Origin: Beijerinckiaceae bacterium | GTDB lineage: Bacteria > Pseudomonadota > Alphaproteobacteria > Rhizobiales > Beijerinckiaceae | Direction of reading: 5' to 3' | DNA length: 48,529 bases | NCBI GenBank assembly: GCA_025458025.1 | Contig: JALOTF010000032.1 | Span: 1-48,529 of the forward strand | Part shown: piece after piece, positions 35,246-45,493 of the stretch | Numbering within the stretch: position 1 is the stretch's first letter | Layout of the letters: every line of letters begins with the position of its first letter | Made by a program: the position numbers and the translations under genes | Notes under the pieces: model-generated | The model's database searches: none | Seen by the model: only the letters and a program-made list of their open reading frames with translations | What the model was told of the DNA's origin: nothing

Positions 35246-37285
35246 TTACTTGCCGAGCGCCTCAATCTCCAGCCGCTTCAGCAAAGCCGCGGGATCGTTG
35301 CCGGCGCCCGCGAACTCGATGAGCCGCACGCCCTCGGCATCCTTCGCGCGCACCTTCACGGAGAGCTCGCCGAGGCTCTTCAGGAAGTTGCCGACGGCCT
35401 CGGTCACGCGCGTGGCATCCGGGTGGTCAGCGAGGCCCATCACCAGCAGCATCGGGGCCATCGTCGCAATTTCGAGCCGCAACTGCTCGGGCTTCTTGCC
35501 GGTCTGCGTCGCGACCTGAGCAATCCCCTTCTCGAACCCGCCGCGATTGGTGAGCGAGAGGGTCGCCTGCTGCGCGGTGCCCGTGAGGAGCACGGCGGTC
35601 CAGTTCTCCACCGGGTCCTCGAAAAGCGCCTTCGGCACATTGCCGAGCACGAAGCTCATGGCGAGCGCGCCGACCTGTTCCACGCTGGTGGAGATATCCG
35701 GAAAGGTCACGGTCGATTTCGCTTCATCCCACACCCCATCGAGGTTGAAGGAGAGGTCCAAAGTCTCGATGCCCATGGCGCGGATCTGCTGGAGCACCTG
35801 CTCCTTCATCGAAGGCTGGATCGGCAAGCGGAAATTCGCGAGCTTCACGCCGATGCGCGTGGGCGTGACGCCCACAAAGGCGCCGTTGCGCATCTCGAAG
35901 CTGCCAACAGAAGCGCGAATGCGCTCATCCGGCTTGTTCTTCTGCTCGAAATCGATGTCCAGCCCCTTGAAGCCGAAGCCGATATCCGGCAGCGCCTGCC
36001 GCTCCATCTCGGCCTTGAGGCGCGCAACCTGCGCCTCGGGCTGGCTGTCGATGTCATCGCTTTCGAGCACGAGCTTGCCAAGGGCGGCGAAGATCAGCTT
36101 GTAGAAATCGCCCTGCCAATTGATGTTGCCGAGCCGCAGGGAGCCGTCCTTCGCGGAAACTTCGATGCCCTCGATCAGCCCACCGGATTGCGCGCCGCCC
36201 TGGCCGCGCATGCCGCCCAGCTTGAAGGTCACTTCCTGCTCCGGCCCGGCTTTGCCCGTGCCCTTGATGGCACCGACCTGCCATTCGCCCATCTCGAACG
36301 AATTGTAGAGTTCCAGCATGTTGGCGATAACTTCCGCCGGAAGATCTTCATCCGGGCTGGTCGCCTGCTTCTTCATGAAGGCTTCGAAACTCGGCCACAT
36401 CGCTATCACCGGCTGGCGGGGCAGGCGCAGCTTTACGCCTGACGCACTCGCGCGACCGATTTCCACGCGGAAATCCTGCATGCTCACTTCGCCATCCGCC
36501 AGCACATAGGGGCCGTGAATGGGCTTGAAGGGCGCATTGCCCGTGGGATCCGCATCGATGAACCAGCGCAGGGCAGTCACGGGATCAATAAATTCCACGG
36601 TCGTCAGGCCGAATTTGGTGGTGTAGCCCATCGGCTTCTGGCTGGCATCGGGCACGAGCCCGACCTGCCGCGTCTCCGCGACCTCAAGGCGGTTGAACAC
36701 CCCGGCGACAATGCTGCCGCCCTTGAAATTCTGGTAGACCGTGAGGCTCTTCTGGCCCTCGATTTCCGTCTCGACCTCGATGGAGCCTAGCGTGAATTCA
36801 TCCGCATTGAGCTTCGCAAGGCCATCCGCGAGGGCTGCGATGGAGGTGGTCTTAAGCAGCGTTTCAATCTCCTCGCGCGGCAGGCTCGCATTGATGAGGT
36901 TGAGATCGCTGAGCTTTACGCGGAAGGTCTGGCCGGCCCACTGCACGGAAGGAATCGTCGTGACCACGCGCGGTTTCGGCGGGGGAGGCGGAGGCGGCGC
37001 GGGCGCCACGACTGGCGCGGGAGCCGGTGCAGGTTGAGGCACGGGCGCGGGTGCCGGAGCCGCCGGGCTTGCGGGCGCAGCTGCGACAGGCGGCGTGCTC
37101 GCTACAGGCGGAGCTGCGGCGGCAGGTGATGAAGCGACCGCAGGCGGGACCGACGGGGCCGAGGCCACGGGGGGCGCTGACGGCGGGCGGATAACGAAGA
37201 ACATCGCTGCCCCGGCGACCGCTACAGCGGCCAGCGCGACCAGAAACATATTGGGGCGCGGCGCGCCCGGCTCCGGATTGCTCAT
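35246..37285 (-). CDS. uncharacterised 679-residue membrane-anchored envelope protein
   Basis: I do not recognise a named family. The N terminus is one membrane helix (MFLVALAAVAVAGAAMFFVI, about residues 13-32), then an 80-residue linker very rich in Pro, Ala and Val, and then about 570 residues of soluble sequence probably in the periplasm. The soluble part has regular beta-rich stretches (FTLGSIEVETEIEGQKSLTV, GIKVKL-like repeats such as IEVSAKDGSLRLGNINW, DIDFEQKNKPDERIRASVGS). These recall AsmA- or DUF945-like repeated beta architectures, a weak impression only. It is transcribed leftward toward the maeB terminator. The 121-bp gap to erpA shows no other feature. Confidence 0.85.
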   Translation of the reverse strand: MSNPEPGAPRPNMFLVALAAVAVAGAAMFFVIRPPSAPPVASAPSVPPAVASSPAAAAPPVASTPPVAAAPASPAAPAPAPVPQPAPAPAPVVAPAPPPPPPPKPRVVTTIPSVQWAGQTFRVKLSDLNLINASLPREEIETLLKTTSIAALADGLAKLNADEFTLGSIEVETEIEGQKSLTVYQNFKGGSIVAGVFNRLEVAETRQVGLVPDASQKPMGYTTKFGLTTVEFIDPVTALRWFIDADPTGNAPFKPIHGPYVLADGEVSMQDFRVEIGRASASGVKLRLPRQPVIAMWPSFEAFMKKQATSPDEDLPAEVIANMLELYNSFEMGEWQVGAIKGTGKAGPEQEVTFKLGGMRGQGGAQSGGLIEGIEVSAKDGSLRLGNINWQGDFYKLIFAALGKLVLESDDIDSQPEAQVARLKAEMERQALPDIGFGFKGLDIDFEQKNKPDERIRASVGSFEMRNGAFVGVTPTRIGVKLANFRLPIQPSMKEQVLQQIRAMGIETLDLSFNLDGVWDEAKSTVTFPDISTSVEQVGALAMSFVLGNVPKALFEDPVENWTAVLLTGTAQQATLSLTNRGGFEKGIAQVATQTGKKPEQLRLEIATMAPMLLVMGLADHPDATRVTEAVGNFLKSLGELSVKVRAKDAEGVRLIEFAGAGNDPAALLKRLEIEALGK

Positions 37286-37406
37286 GATATTCCCCCTGAA
37301 ATGCCTTCAACAACGAATGAAACGCTGATTTCGGGCGTCTACCATTTCAGAAGGCGGATCAAGCGGAAATTGTGGCGCGGTCAGCCCTTCGTCACCGGGA
37401 TAGGTG

Positions 37407-37802
37407 TTACACGCTGAAACTCGTGCCACAGCCACAACTGGCGGTGGCCTGCGGATTGCGGATCTGGAAGCTTTGGCCCAGCAACTCGGTCACGAAATCA
37501 AGTTCCGAGCCTTCGAGGTAGGGCGCGGAAACCGGGTCCACAAGCACGGTGATTCCCTCGCGCTCGATTCGCAGGTCGTCAGCTTTGCTCTCGGTCTCGA
37601 TGGAATAGCGATACTGGAAGCCCGAGCAGCCGCCGCCTTCCACCGCCACGCGCATCATCGCACCGGGCTTTTCTTTGGAGAGGATCACGGCAAGGCGCTT
37701 CGCGGCGCTTTCGGTGATGGCCAAAGGCGGCTTTTCCGGTGCGGCAACGGGCTGGGGCGCGACGATATCGGTCGCGGAGAGAGCGAATTTTGGAGCCATC
37801 AT
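37407..37802 (-). CDS. erpA: A-type iron-sulfur carrier / insertion protein
   Basis: A HesB/IscA-family protein of 131 residues that receives and delivers Fe-S clusters. The conserved core has AAKRLAVILSKEKPGAMMRV, the first cysteine in GGGCSGFQYRY and the final CGCG in ASCGCGTSFSV, giving the three-cysteine C-x(about 64)-C-x-C pattern. The N-terminal 25 residues (SATDIVAPQPVAAPEKPP) extend beyond E. coli ErpA, as in many alphaproteobacteria. Two adjacent ATGs (37802 and 37799) could start it. It diverges from dgt across about 110 bp, a common arrangement in this order. ErpA is my preferred name, but IscA-type cannot be excluded by sequence alone. Confidence 0.93.
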   Translation of the reverse strand: MMAPKFALSATDIVAPQPVAAPEKPPLAITESAAKRLAVILSKEKPGAMMRVAVEGGGCSGFQYRYSIETESKADDLRIEREGITVLVDPVSAPYLEGSELDFVTELLGQSFQIRNPQATASCGCGTSFSV

Positions 37803-37913
37803 CGATTTCGGTCAGGGTTCAAGGCCCTGCCGCCTTTTGCGTGACTGGTGCATTTGAATGTAAGGAAGCCGCGGCCCGCCCGCAAGATTTCACGACAAGG
37901 CCCGACGATCACG

Positions 37914-39095
37914 ATGCTGTTCACCCGTGAGCGCCCGCTCTCGCCTTTCGCCGTCGACCACCGTGCCTCACGCGGGCGGCTCTTTCCGGCTGAGCCCTCG
38001 CCGACGCGCACGGAATTCCAGCGCGACCGGGATCGCATCATCCATTCCACCGCGTTTCGTCGGCTGAAGCACAAGACGCAGGTCTTCGTGGAGCATGAGG
38101 GAGATCATTATCGCACGCGTCTGACACACACGATCGAAGTCAGCCAGATCGCCCGCGCTCTGGCGCGCAGCCTCGGCCTTGATGAAGACCTCGCAGAGGC
38201 TTTGGCTCTCGCACACGACCTCGGCCACACCCCGTTCGGCCATGCGGGCGAGGATGCACTCGATGAACTGATGGCCACCCATGGCGGGTTCGACCACAAC
38301 GCGCAGGCCCTGCGCATCGTTACGCGGCTCGAACAGCGCTATGCTGGTTTCGATGGCCTTAACCTCTCATGGGAGACGCTCGAAGGCCTCGTGAAGCACA
38401 ATGGTCCGCTCGTGGCGGCAACAGGCGAGCCCATCGGGCGCTACCGCGCGAAGGGCGTGCCCATCGCGATCTCCGAATTCGATGCGCTGTTTCCGCTGGA
38501 TCTTGTGACCCACGCCTCCGCGGAAGCGCAGGTCGCGGCCATTGCCGACGATATCGCCTACAACGCCCATGACATCGATGATGGCCTGCGCGCCGGGCTT
38601 TTCACGATCGACGACCTGCGCGATGTGCCACTGATCGGCCTGCTGATCGCGGAAATCGATGCGAAATGGCCGGGGCTTGAGCCTTCGCGCATCGCGCATG
38701 AGATCATGCGGCGGGTCATCACCCGGCTCGTGGAGGATGCGGGGCAGGAAGCCGAGCGGCGCATCGTGCGGCTGAAACCGCGCTCGGCGGAGGATGTGCG
38801 TCGCGCGCCGCATCCGGTGGTTGCGTTTTCCGACCAGATGGCGCGCGAGGAAAAGGCGCTGAAAGCGTTTCTCTTCCAGAACATGTATCGTGCGCCGCGC
38901 GTGATGGCGATGCGTGAGCAGGCCGAGCGGGTTATTCGCGGGCTGTTCGAGCGTTACATGGCCGATCCCGCCGCGATGGGCGGGAAGGGCGAGGCGCGCC
39001 CCCGCGCCGTGGCCGATTACATCGCCGGGATGACCGACCGCTTCGCGCTCCACGAATACCAGCGGCTGTTTGACGAAACGCCGCCGCTTCGCTAG
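37914..39095 (+). CDS. dgt: deoxyguanosinetriphosphate triphosphohydrolase-like protein
   Basis: A 393-residue HD-domain dNTPase that splits dNTPs to nucleoside and triphosphate. The metal-binding HD motif is visible in [17 protein letters not shown] and [20 protein letters not shown], with the later aspartate in [18 protein letters not shown]. The N terminus ([26 protein letters not shown]) is typical. ATG at 37914 gives the usual length for alphaproteobacterial dGTPase-like proteins; the frame is open 22 codons upstream without homology. Genes dgt, argS, SPOR and nagZ follow in line, a conserved order. Confidence 0.94.
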   Translation: MLFTRERPLSPFAVDHRASRGRLFPAEPSPTRTEFQRDRDRIIHSTAFRRLKHKTQVFVEHEGDHYRTRLTHTIEVSQIARALARSLGLDEDLAEALALAHDLGHTPFGHAGEDALDELMATHGGFDHNAQALRIVTRLEQRYAGFDGLNLSWETLEGLVKHNGPLVAATGEPIGRYRAKGVPIAISEFDALFPLDLVTHASAEAQVAAIADDIAYNAHDIDDGLRAGLFTIDDLRDVPLIGLLIAEIDAKWPGLEPSRIAHEIMRRVITRLVEDAGQEAERRIVRLKPRSAEDVRRAPHPVVAFSDQMAREEKALKAFLFQNMYRAPRVMAMREQAERVIRGLFERYMADPAAMGGKGEARPRAVADYIAGMTDRFALHEYQRLFDETPPLR

Positions 39096-39160
39096 GCCGC
39101 GAGCCACGCTGTTTTTCACCGTCCTCGCGTGAGGATATGGCCGTTTCGCTGGTGTTTCGC

Positions 39161-40948
39161 ATGAACCTCTTCCAGTCCTTCGCCGCCGATGTGCAGGCGA
39201 CCTTGCGCGCGCTGCCGCTGACCGCGAACCTCCCCGCCGAGGCTCTGGCCCGCGTGACCGTGGAGCCGCCGCGCGATGCGACCCATGGCGACCTTTCCAC
39301 TAACGCGGCCATGGTGCTGGCGAAGGAAGCGAAGACGAACCCGCGCGCGCTGGCCACGGAGATTGTGGCGGCGCTTGAGAAAACCGGTCGCTACGTGAAG
39401 CTGGATATCGCCGGCCCCGGCTTCATCAACGCGACTTTGCCGCCCTCGGCCTATCATAATGTGTTGCGCGCAGTGCTGAAGGCCGGCGCGGATTTCGGTC
39501 GCTCGACCATGGGGCAGGGCCGGAAGATCAACGTGGAATATGTCTCCGCCAACCCCACGGGCCCCATGCATATCGGCCATGGACGCGGCGCGGTTTATGG
39601 CGATGCATTGGCGACCCTGCTCTCGGTCGCGGGTTATGAGGTCACGCGGGAATACTACATCAACGATGCCGGCGCGCAGGTCGATGTGCTCGCCCGCTCG
39701 GCCTTCCATCGCTATCGCGAGGCGCTCGGCCGCGATGTCGGCCCGGTGGGCGAGGGGCTCTATCCCGGCGATTACCTCGCGCCGGTTGGCAAGAAGCTCG
39801 CGGAAGAGTTTGGCGAGACTCTCGAAAACCTGCCCGAAAGCGAGTGGCTGCCGAAGGTCCGGCAAATCGCCATCGATTCCATGATGACGATGATCCGCGA
39901 GGATCTGGCCGCGCTGAACGTGAAGCACGATGTGTTTTTCTCGGAGGCCTCGCTGCAGGGCAAGAACTCGGCCGAGGGTGATCGCGTCGGCGCGACCATT
40001 CAGGATTTCATCGCGCGCGGGCTTATCTATCAGGGCCGCTTGCCGCCGCCGAAGGGCCAGAAGGACGAGGATTGGGAGGATCGCGAGCAGGCGCTCTTCC
40101 GCGCGACCGATTTCGGCGACGATGTGGATCGTCCACTGCTGAAATCCGATGGCAGCTACACCTATTTCGCGTCGGATATCGCCTATCACGCCAACAAGTT
40201 CAGCCGTGGCTTCGCCGAGATGATCGATGTCTGGGGCGCGGATCACGGCGGCTACGTGAAGCGCATGCAGGCGGCGACTCGCGCGGCCACCGGCGGCAAG
40301 GGCAGCCTTGAGGTGCGCCTCTGCCAGCTCGTGAAGCTGATGCGCAACGGCGAACCGTTCAAGATGTCGAAGCGCGCCGGCGATTTCATCACGCTGCGCG
40401 ACGTGATCGACGAACTCGACGAGCAGGGCGGCGCGGGGCGGGGGCGCGATTGCCTGCGCTTCATGATGCTCGACCGCAAGAACGACCAGGAACTGGAATT
40501 CGACCTCGCTAAAGTGCTGGAGCAATCGAAGGATAACCCGGTTTTCTACGTGCAATACGCCCATGCGCGCACGGCCAGCGTATTCCGGCAGGCGGAAACG
40601 CTTGTCACACCGGCGGTGAGCGAGGCCGAACTCGCTTCGGCGGATCTCACAATTCTCGCGGATGAATCGCAGGTCGGGCTCATCCGGCTGCTTGCGCAAT
40701 TCCCGCGTCTCGTGGAGCAGGCGGCGCTCAGCCGCGAGCCGCATCGCATCGTTTTCTACCTCTACGATCTCGCAAGTGCCTTTCACGGCTTGTGGAATAA
40801 GGGCAAGGAATTGCCCGATTTGAGGTTTATTAATAACGATGACCGAAAAGGAACATTAGCGAAGCTGGCTCTCGTGAAGGCCACGAGAACGGTGCTTGCG
40901 AATGGCCTCGCCATTCTCGGCGTCTCTGCGCCGGATGAAATGCGCTAG
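39161..40948 (+). CDS. argS: arginyl-tRNA synthetase
   Basis: A class I synthetase that charges tRNA-Arg. The product has an N-terminal Add-1 domain ([22 protein letters not shown]), the HIGH motif in [18 protein letters not shown], the catalytic core [15 protein letters not shown] and [13 protein letters not shown], a KMSKR motif ([13 protein letters not shown]), and the anticodon-binding C terminus ([19 protein letters not shown]). ATG at 39161 ([12 protein letters not shown]) is chosen because family members begin at this point; ATG at 39137 lies in frame but its purine stretch GAGG is too close. The length is about 595 residues. Unlike aspS in this window, the gene is intact. Confidence 0.95.
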   Translation: MNLFQSFAADVQATLRALPLTANLPAEALARVTVEPPRDATHGDLSTNAAMVLAKEAKTNPRALATEIVAALEKTGRYVKLDIAGPGFINATLPPSAYHNVLRAVLKAGADFGRSTMGQGRKINVEYVSANPTGPMHIGHGRGAVYGDALATLLSVAGYEVTREYYINDAGAQVDVLARSAFHRYREALGRDVGPVGEGLYPGDYLAPVGKKLAEEFGETLENLPESEWLPKVRQIAIDSMMTMIREDLAALNVKHDVFFSEASLQGKNSAEGDRVGATIQDFIARGLIYQGRLPPPKGQKDEDWEDREQALFRATDFGDDVDRPLLKSDGSYTYFASDIAYHANKFSRGFAEMIDVWGADHGGYVKRMQAATRAATGGKGSLEVRLCQLVKLMRNGEPFKMSKRAGDFITLRDVIDELDEQGGAGRGRDCLRFMMLDRKNDQELEFDLAKVLEQSKDNPVFYVQYAHARTASVFRQAETLVTPAVSEAELASADLTILADESQVGLIRLLAQFPRLVEQAALSREPHRIVFYLYDLASAFHGLWNKGKELPDLRFINNDDRKGTLAKLALVKATRTVLANGLAILGVSAPDEMR

Positions 40949-41026
40949 GGCATTGCGGGCATCGCGTGTCCATTCGGCGAGCAGTCGCCCGTCGCGGCGA
41001 CGTTGCAGGAAGGGAAGGTCGCGTTC

Positions 41027-42838
41027 ATGACCCTCAAGAATGAGCCCCGGCGTGAGCCGTCTCTCGCGGATCTCGAAGCCTTCGAGCGCCTTCTGCGCGA
41101 CAGCCTGAAGGCTGACGGCCCTGAAGCCGCCCAGGCGCAGGTTGCGCAAGCACAGCCATCTGAGGCGGCACCTCCGGCACCGCCGCCGCAACCGGCCATC
41201 ACGGCCGATAACGCGCTGGCCGAGTTCAACCGCCTCGTCGAGGCGCCTGTGGTTTTCGAACAACCGGGCGAGCCGCCGAGCGTGTCGCGCATCTCTGCCA
41301 TCGAGCAGGCCTTGCGCGCCGATCTCGACAAGCCCGCATCAACCGAGCCCGCCCCCGCACTTCCGCGTGATCCATTGCTGGATTTCGAGGAGGAATTGCG
41401 CCGTTTCGAGGCGATGAGCCGCCCTGCGGCACCGCTTCCGGCCAATCCCGTGGAGCCCATCGAGCCCCTGCGTGGCGGTTATGCCGGTGACGCCCAGATG
41501 CCTTCGGGCCAGGCGGCAACCGCTTCCATGCAGGCCGAATGGATGGCCCCGGCCCAGCCGATCGTCATCCCAGAAGCGGCCCAACCCGATGCACATGAGG
41601 CGCTGGCCGCAGCCGAAAGCCGTCTCACGGCGGAAGCTGAAGCCGCGGCCTATGCCGGCGGTGCAGCCATGGCAGCCGGTGCTGCCGCTGGTGGCGCCAA
41701 GCGGTCGCGTGGCATCTTCCTCGCGCTGGGTGGCGTGGCCGTCGCGGGCCTCGCTGTCATTGGCGGCGTCACCGCCTTTTCGGGCTCCAAGAGCAACCAG
41801 ACGGCCAGCAACGGCAAGGTTCCGGTGGTCGCCGCGAAGCCCGAGCCCGCGAAGGAAAAGCCCGCCAATCCGGGCGGCCTCGAAGTGCCAGACCAGAACA
41901 AGCAGGTGCTCGCTGCGCGCAATGCGCCCGCTGCTGATTCGCGACCCGCTCAGGTCGTGAACCAGACCGAGCAGCCGGTTGACCTGAACCAGATCGCGCG
42001 ACGCGATAGCGTGCGCATCGTGGCACCGAACCCGTTCCAGCCCACGCCCGGCACTGCGGCTTCGGGGGAAACACCGGCGGCGACTGCGCCCGGCACTACA
42101 CCGGCGCCCGTGCCCGGTGAACCGCGCCGCGTGCAATCTGTGCGCATCGCCGATCCCGTCGCGCCACCGCCGGCTGTGACGCCCGCATCTCCACCGTCTC
42201 CGACGGCACAGGGGATCGGTGCTGGCTCCATCGCGGCGATTGCCGCCGGAACGGCTATCGCAGCGCGTCCGTCCACTCCGCCAGCGGCGCTTCCGCCCGG
42301 TGGTCAGGCTGCCATTCGCCCCACAGCTCCGGCCACTCCGCCGACTGCCATTCCCACGCCGCCGACTCCCGCTGCAGCGGCTCCGGTTGAGGCGCCGAAG
42401 GTCGAGACGCGCCCGCAATCGCCGGTGACCCCGCCGCGCCCGACAACGACGGCTAATCCGCCGCCGCGCCCGGCTGCGAACAACGCACCGTTGCCGCTGA
42501 ACCCGAATCGCCCGGCCACTCCGCCCGCTGCGGCGGCGAATGCGCCAGCCAATCCGGCTCCGCGCGTCGCTACGGCGCCCGCTGCCGCCGGGGGCGGTGC
42601 CTTCGCGATCCAGCTCGCCTCGCGCCCCACGGAAGCCGATGCACAGAATGCCGGACGCCAGCTCGGACAGCGCTTCTCCGGCCAGATCGGCGGGAAAGCT
42701 CCAGTCGTCGTGCGCGGTGAGGCCAATGGCCAGACGGTCTATCGCGTACGCGTCACCGGCTTTGCGCAATCCGAGGCCGCCTCCGCCTGTGATCGCATTC
42801 GCGCGGCGGGCGGCGCCTGCTTCGTGACACGCCAGTGA
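41027..42838 (+). CDS. SPOR-domain cell-division/envelope protein
   Basis: A 603-residue bitopic protein. Residues 1-225 are cytoplasmic, acidic and Ala/Pro rich; one membrane helix lies at about 229-251 (GIFLALGGVAVAGLAVIGGV); residues 252-520 are a periplasmic low-complexity stretch of Pro, Ala and Thr; and the last 80 residues form a SPOR domain (AFAIQLASRPTEADAQNAGR, QTVYRVRVTGFAQSEAASAC). SPOR domains bind peptidoglycan stripped of stem peptides at the septum, as in FtsN. ATG at 41027 is chosen over TTG at 41003. The gene stands between argS and nagZ, the usual place in this order. A link to septal wall remodelling is inference from the domain. Confidence 0.9.
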   Translation: MTLKNEPRREPSLADLEAFERLLRDSLKADGPEAAQAQVAQAQPSEAAPPAPPPQPAITADNALAEFNRLVEAPVVFEQPGEPPSVSRISAIEQALRADLDKPASTEPAPALPRDPLLDFEEELRRFEAMSRPAAPLPANPVEPIEPLRGGYAGDAQMPSGQAATASMQAEWMAPAQPIVIPEAAQPDAHEALAAAESRLTAEAEAAAYAGGAAMAAGAAAGGAKRSRGIFLALGGVAVAGLAVIGGVTAFSGSKSNQTASNGKVPVVAAKPEPAKEKPANPGGLEVPDQNKQVLAARNAPAADSRPAQVVNQTEQPVDLNQIARRDSVRIVAPNPFQPTPGTAASGETPAATAPGTTPAPVPGEPRRVQSVRIADPVAPPPAVTPASPPSPTAQGIGAGSIAAIAAGTAIAARPSTPPAALPPGGQAAIRPTAPATPPTAIPTPPTPAAAAPVEAPKVETRPQSPVTPPRPTTTANPPPRPAANNAPLPLNPNRPATPPAAAANAPANPAPRVATAPAAAGGGAFAIQLASRPTEADAQNAGRQLGQRFSGQIGGKAPVVVRGEANGQTVYRVRVTGFAQSEAASACDRIRAAGGACFVTRQ

Positions 42839-42842
42839 TCCG

Positions 42843-43862
42843 ATGAAGCCCTTGATCTTCGGCGCGGCGGGGCCGCGCCTGACGAACAGCGAAACCGCTT
42901 TCTATGCCGAGCACAAGCCGGCGGGGTTCATTCTCTTCCGCCGGAACATCGAAGACCCCGCGCAGGTTAAGGCGCTGGTTTCCTCCATGAAAGAAGCCGC
43001 CGGCAACCCGGATGCGCTCGTATTGATCGATCAGGAGGGCGGACGGGTCGCGCGTCTAAGGCCGCCGCATTGGCCTGTTTACCCCACCGGCGCCGCTTAC
43101 GGCGCGCTCTGGCGCATCGACCCCGATCTCGCGGGCGAAGCGGCGTTTCTGGGTGCGCGTCTCATCGCGGATGACCTCTCCCAGCTTGGCATCAACGTCG
43201 ATTGCCTGCCTGTGCTCGATGTGCCGGTTCCCGGCGCGCATGATGTGATCGGCGACCGCGCCTATGGCCGTGAGCCGCATATCGTGATGGCCCTCGGGCG
43301 TGCGGCCGCACAGGGCCTTCTGGAAGGTGGCGTTTTGCCGATCATCAAGCACATTCCCGGCCATGGCCGCGCGATGTCGGACAGCCACCATGCGCTGCCG
43401 CGCGTGAATGCCAGCCGCTACGTGCTCGACCACACGGATTTCCCCCCCTTCCGGGCCTTGGGCGATCTTGATCTCGCGATGACTGCGCATGTCGTCTACG
43501 AGGCGATCGACGCGGAAGAGCCCGCGACCACCTCCCGCAAGGTCATCACCGAGGTGATCCGCGGCCAGATGGGCTTTGACGGCATTCTCATGTCGGACGA
43601 TCTCTCCATGAAGGCGCTTTCGGGCGATTTCACGCATCGCCGCACATCCGTCCTCGCAGAGGGCTGCGATCTTGTGCTCCATTGCAACGGCGAGATGCAC
43701 GAGATGACACCCATCGCCGAGGGCTGCCCCGGCATCGCGGCGGAGGCCGAAAGACGGCTCAACCGGGCGCTTTCAGCACTCAAAAAGCCCGCGCGTCTGC
43801 CGTTTGACCGTGGACAAGCCCAGGCCCGGCTCGCCGAACTGCTTGCCATCCCCACGCATTGA
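42843..43862 (+). CDS. nagZ: beta-N-acetylhexosaminidase (GH3)
   Basis: NagZ removes N-acetylglucosamine from anhydro-muropeptides during cytoplasmic peptidoglycan recycling. The 339-residue protein shows the GH3 landmarks GFILFRRNIEDPAQ, LVLIDQEGGRVARLRPP, the catalytic His loop IIKHIPGHGRAMSDSHHALP and the nucleophile aspartate in GILMSDDLSMKAL. ATG at 42843 begins 4 nt after the SPOR gene stop. The next gene, scpA, starts 15 nt after its stop, so all belong to one transcript. Nothing abnormal is seen. Confidence 0.95.
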   Translation: MKPLIFGAAGPRLTNSETAFYAEHKPAGFILFRRNIEDPAQVKALVSSMKEAAGNPDALVLIDQEGGRVARLRPPHWPVYPTGAAYGALWRIDPDLAGEAAFLGARLIADDLSQLGINVDCLPVLDVPVPGAHDVIGDRAYGREPHIVMALGRAAAQGLLEGGVLPIIKHIPGHGRAMSDSHHALPRVNASRYVLDHTDFPPFRALGDLDLAMTAHVVYEAIDAEEPATTSRKVITEVIRGQMGFDGILMSDDLSMKALSGDFTHRRTSVLAEGCDLVLHCNGEMHEMTPIAEGCPGIAAEAERRLNRALSALKKPARLPFDRGQAQARLAELLAIPTH

Positions 43863-43877
43863 GGTGATTCTCGCCGC

Positions 43878-44702
43878 ATGGCGGGACCCACCGATACCAG
43901 CCTCGATTTCGAGGAGAGCGTGCTTGTCGCAAGCGATCGCGATGAGGGCGAGCGGCTGACCGTCTCGCTCGAAGGCTATGAGGGCCCGCTCGACCTGCTG
44001 CTCGATCTTGCGCGGCGCAACAAGCTCGACCTGCGGGAAATCTCGATCCTCGATCTCGCCGACCAGTATCTCGCCTATATCCAGGAGGCGCGGCGGCTGA
44101 AGCTGGAGGTCGCGGGCGATTACCTCGTCATGGGCGCGTGGCTGGCCTATCTTAAGTCGCGCCTCATCCTGCCGCAAAAAACCAGCGAGGCCGATCCCGA
44201 AGCCGTTGATCTCGCAAGCCGCCTCGCAGATCGGTTGCAGCGTCTCGAAAGCATCCGCAAGCTCGGTGAAATGCTCGGCGCGCGCCTCGGCGAGGCCCGC
44301 GAAAGCCTGCCGCGCGGGGCAGGGGAAAGCGTCATCATCGAGCGGCAATTTTCGTGGGATGCGAGCTTGCAGGACCTGATTTCGGCCTATGCCGAGCTGA
44401 GAAAGGTGCATGCGCAGAGCCGCTATCAGATCGGCCGTCGCACGAGCGTGCCGATCCCCGAGGCGCGAAACTTCGTGGAGGGAGAGCTCGCGCGCGAGCG
44501 GGATTGGGCGACGCTCGACCAGCTTCTCGCTCGCATGGCCGCGCATCGCAGTGCGCCGCGCAGCGCGCGCGCCTCAGCCTTCGCGGCGAGCCTCGAACTC
44601 GTGCGCGATGGCCGCGCCGATGTGAAACAGGAAGCGATTTTCGCGCCGCTTTTCCTGCGCCGCGCCGCACGAAAGCCGCTGCCAGCGGAGCCTTCCGCAT
44701 GA
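43878..44702 (+). CDS. scpA: segregation and condensation protein A
   Basis: ScpA is the kleisin subunit that, with ScpB, bridges SMC in chromosome condensation. The 274-residue product contains the N-terminal helix block YEGPLDLLLDLARRNKLDLR, LADQYLAYIQEARRLKLEVAGDYLVMGAWLAYLKSRLILP, and a C-terminal winged-helix region. The glutamate- and arginine-rich middle (GEMLGARLGEARES) is normal. The last 4 nt overlap the ATG of scpB (ATGA), indicating coupled translation and matched stoichiometry. It follows nagZ by 15 nt. Confidence 0.94.
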   Translation: MAGPTDTSLDFEESVLVASDRDEGERLTVSLEGYEGPLDLLLDLARRNKLDLREISILDLADQYLAYIQEARRLKLEVAGDYLVMGAWLAYLKSRLILPQKTSEADPEAVDLASRLADRLQRLESIRKLGEMLGARLGEARESLPRGAGESVIIERQFSWDASLQDLISAYAELRKVHAQSRYQIGRRTSVPIPEARNFVEGELARERDWATLDQLLARMAAHRSAPRSARASAFAASLELVRDGRADVKQEAIFAPLFLRRAARKPLPAEPSA

Positions 44703-45493
44703 GCAATCTGCCTTCGCGCCCCGGACCGGTTCTGCGTTCGGTTGATGATGATGACGATTCAATCCCGCGTCTGGCGCAAGGCCTCCGCATCGCGGAAGCC
44801 TTGCTCTTTGCGTCCCCCGAGCCGCTTGAGGAAGAGGCCATCGCCCGCATGCTGCCGCAGGGTGTAGATGCCAAGATCGTGCTGGTGGAGCTGGAGGCGC
44901 TCTATCGCAACAGAGGCGTGAATCTCTGCCGCGTCGCCGGAAAATGGATGTTCCGCACCGCGCCGGATCTCGGCTACCTCCTTAAAAAGGAGAGCCACGA
45001 GGAGAAAAAACTCGGGCGCGCCGCGCTCGAGACGCTGGCGATCATCGCTTATCACCAACCGGTGACGCGCGCAGAAATCGAGGAATTGCGCGGCGTTTCC
45101 ACCAATAAGGGCACGATCGACGCGCTGCTGGATGCCGGTTTCATCCGCCTGCGCGGCCGCCGCCGCACACCGGGCCGCCCCGTGACCTTCGGCACGACCG
45201 AGACCTTCCTCATCCAGTTCGGGCTCGACAAGGTGGGCGATCTGCCAAGCCTCGCGGAACTAGCCGGCATGGGCATGGCCGACCCTGCGCTTTCCACGCT
45301 CGGCATGCCACTTCCCACGGATGATCCGGCGTTGCGCGCGGACGAAGACCCGCTCGAACCCGATATCTTCGACACCATGTTCGAGGAACGCCTGGAGGAG
45401 GAGGCGGAAGCCCCGCCGCTTGACCCCGATGGCGCGGATGTGTCAGCGGAACGGGAGAACCCGACCCGCCCGCGCCCTGATCCTGATGGCTGA
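44699..45493 (+). CDS. scpB: segregation and condensation protein B
   Basis: ScpB dimers bind the ScpA kleisin. The 264-residue protein has two winged-helix domains: IAEALLFASPEPLEEEAIARML near residue 31 and LGRAALETLAIIAYHQPVTRAEIEELRGVSTNKGTIDALL at about 105-145, a strong family signature, followed by GRPVTFGTTETFLIQFGL. The C-terminal 60 residues are acidic and Pro/Asp rich (EDPLEPDIFDTMFEERLEEE). ATG at 44699 overlaps scpA by 4 nt. Its own 3' end overlaps the next gene, an ABC ATPase, by 8 nt. Confidence 0.95.
   Translation: MSNLPSRPGPVLRSVDDDDDSIPRLAQGLRIAEALLFASPEPLEEEAIARMLPQGVDAKIVLVELEALYRNRGVNLCRVAGKWMFRTAPDLGYLLKKESHEEKKLGRAALETLAIIAYHQPVTRAEIEELRGVSTNKGTIDALLDAGFIRLRGRRRTPGRPVTFGTTETFLIQFGLDKVGDLPSLAELAGMGMADPALSTLGMPLPTDDPALRADEDPLEPDIFDTMFEERLEEEAEAPPLDPDGADVSAERENPTRPRPDPDG

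Noticed and set aside
40945-41460. Minus-strand frames opposite the argS end and the SPOR gene
   Set aside because: They have no motifs, overlap two supported genes in antisense, and look like shadows of Ala/Pro-rich coding sequence.
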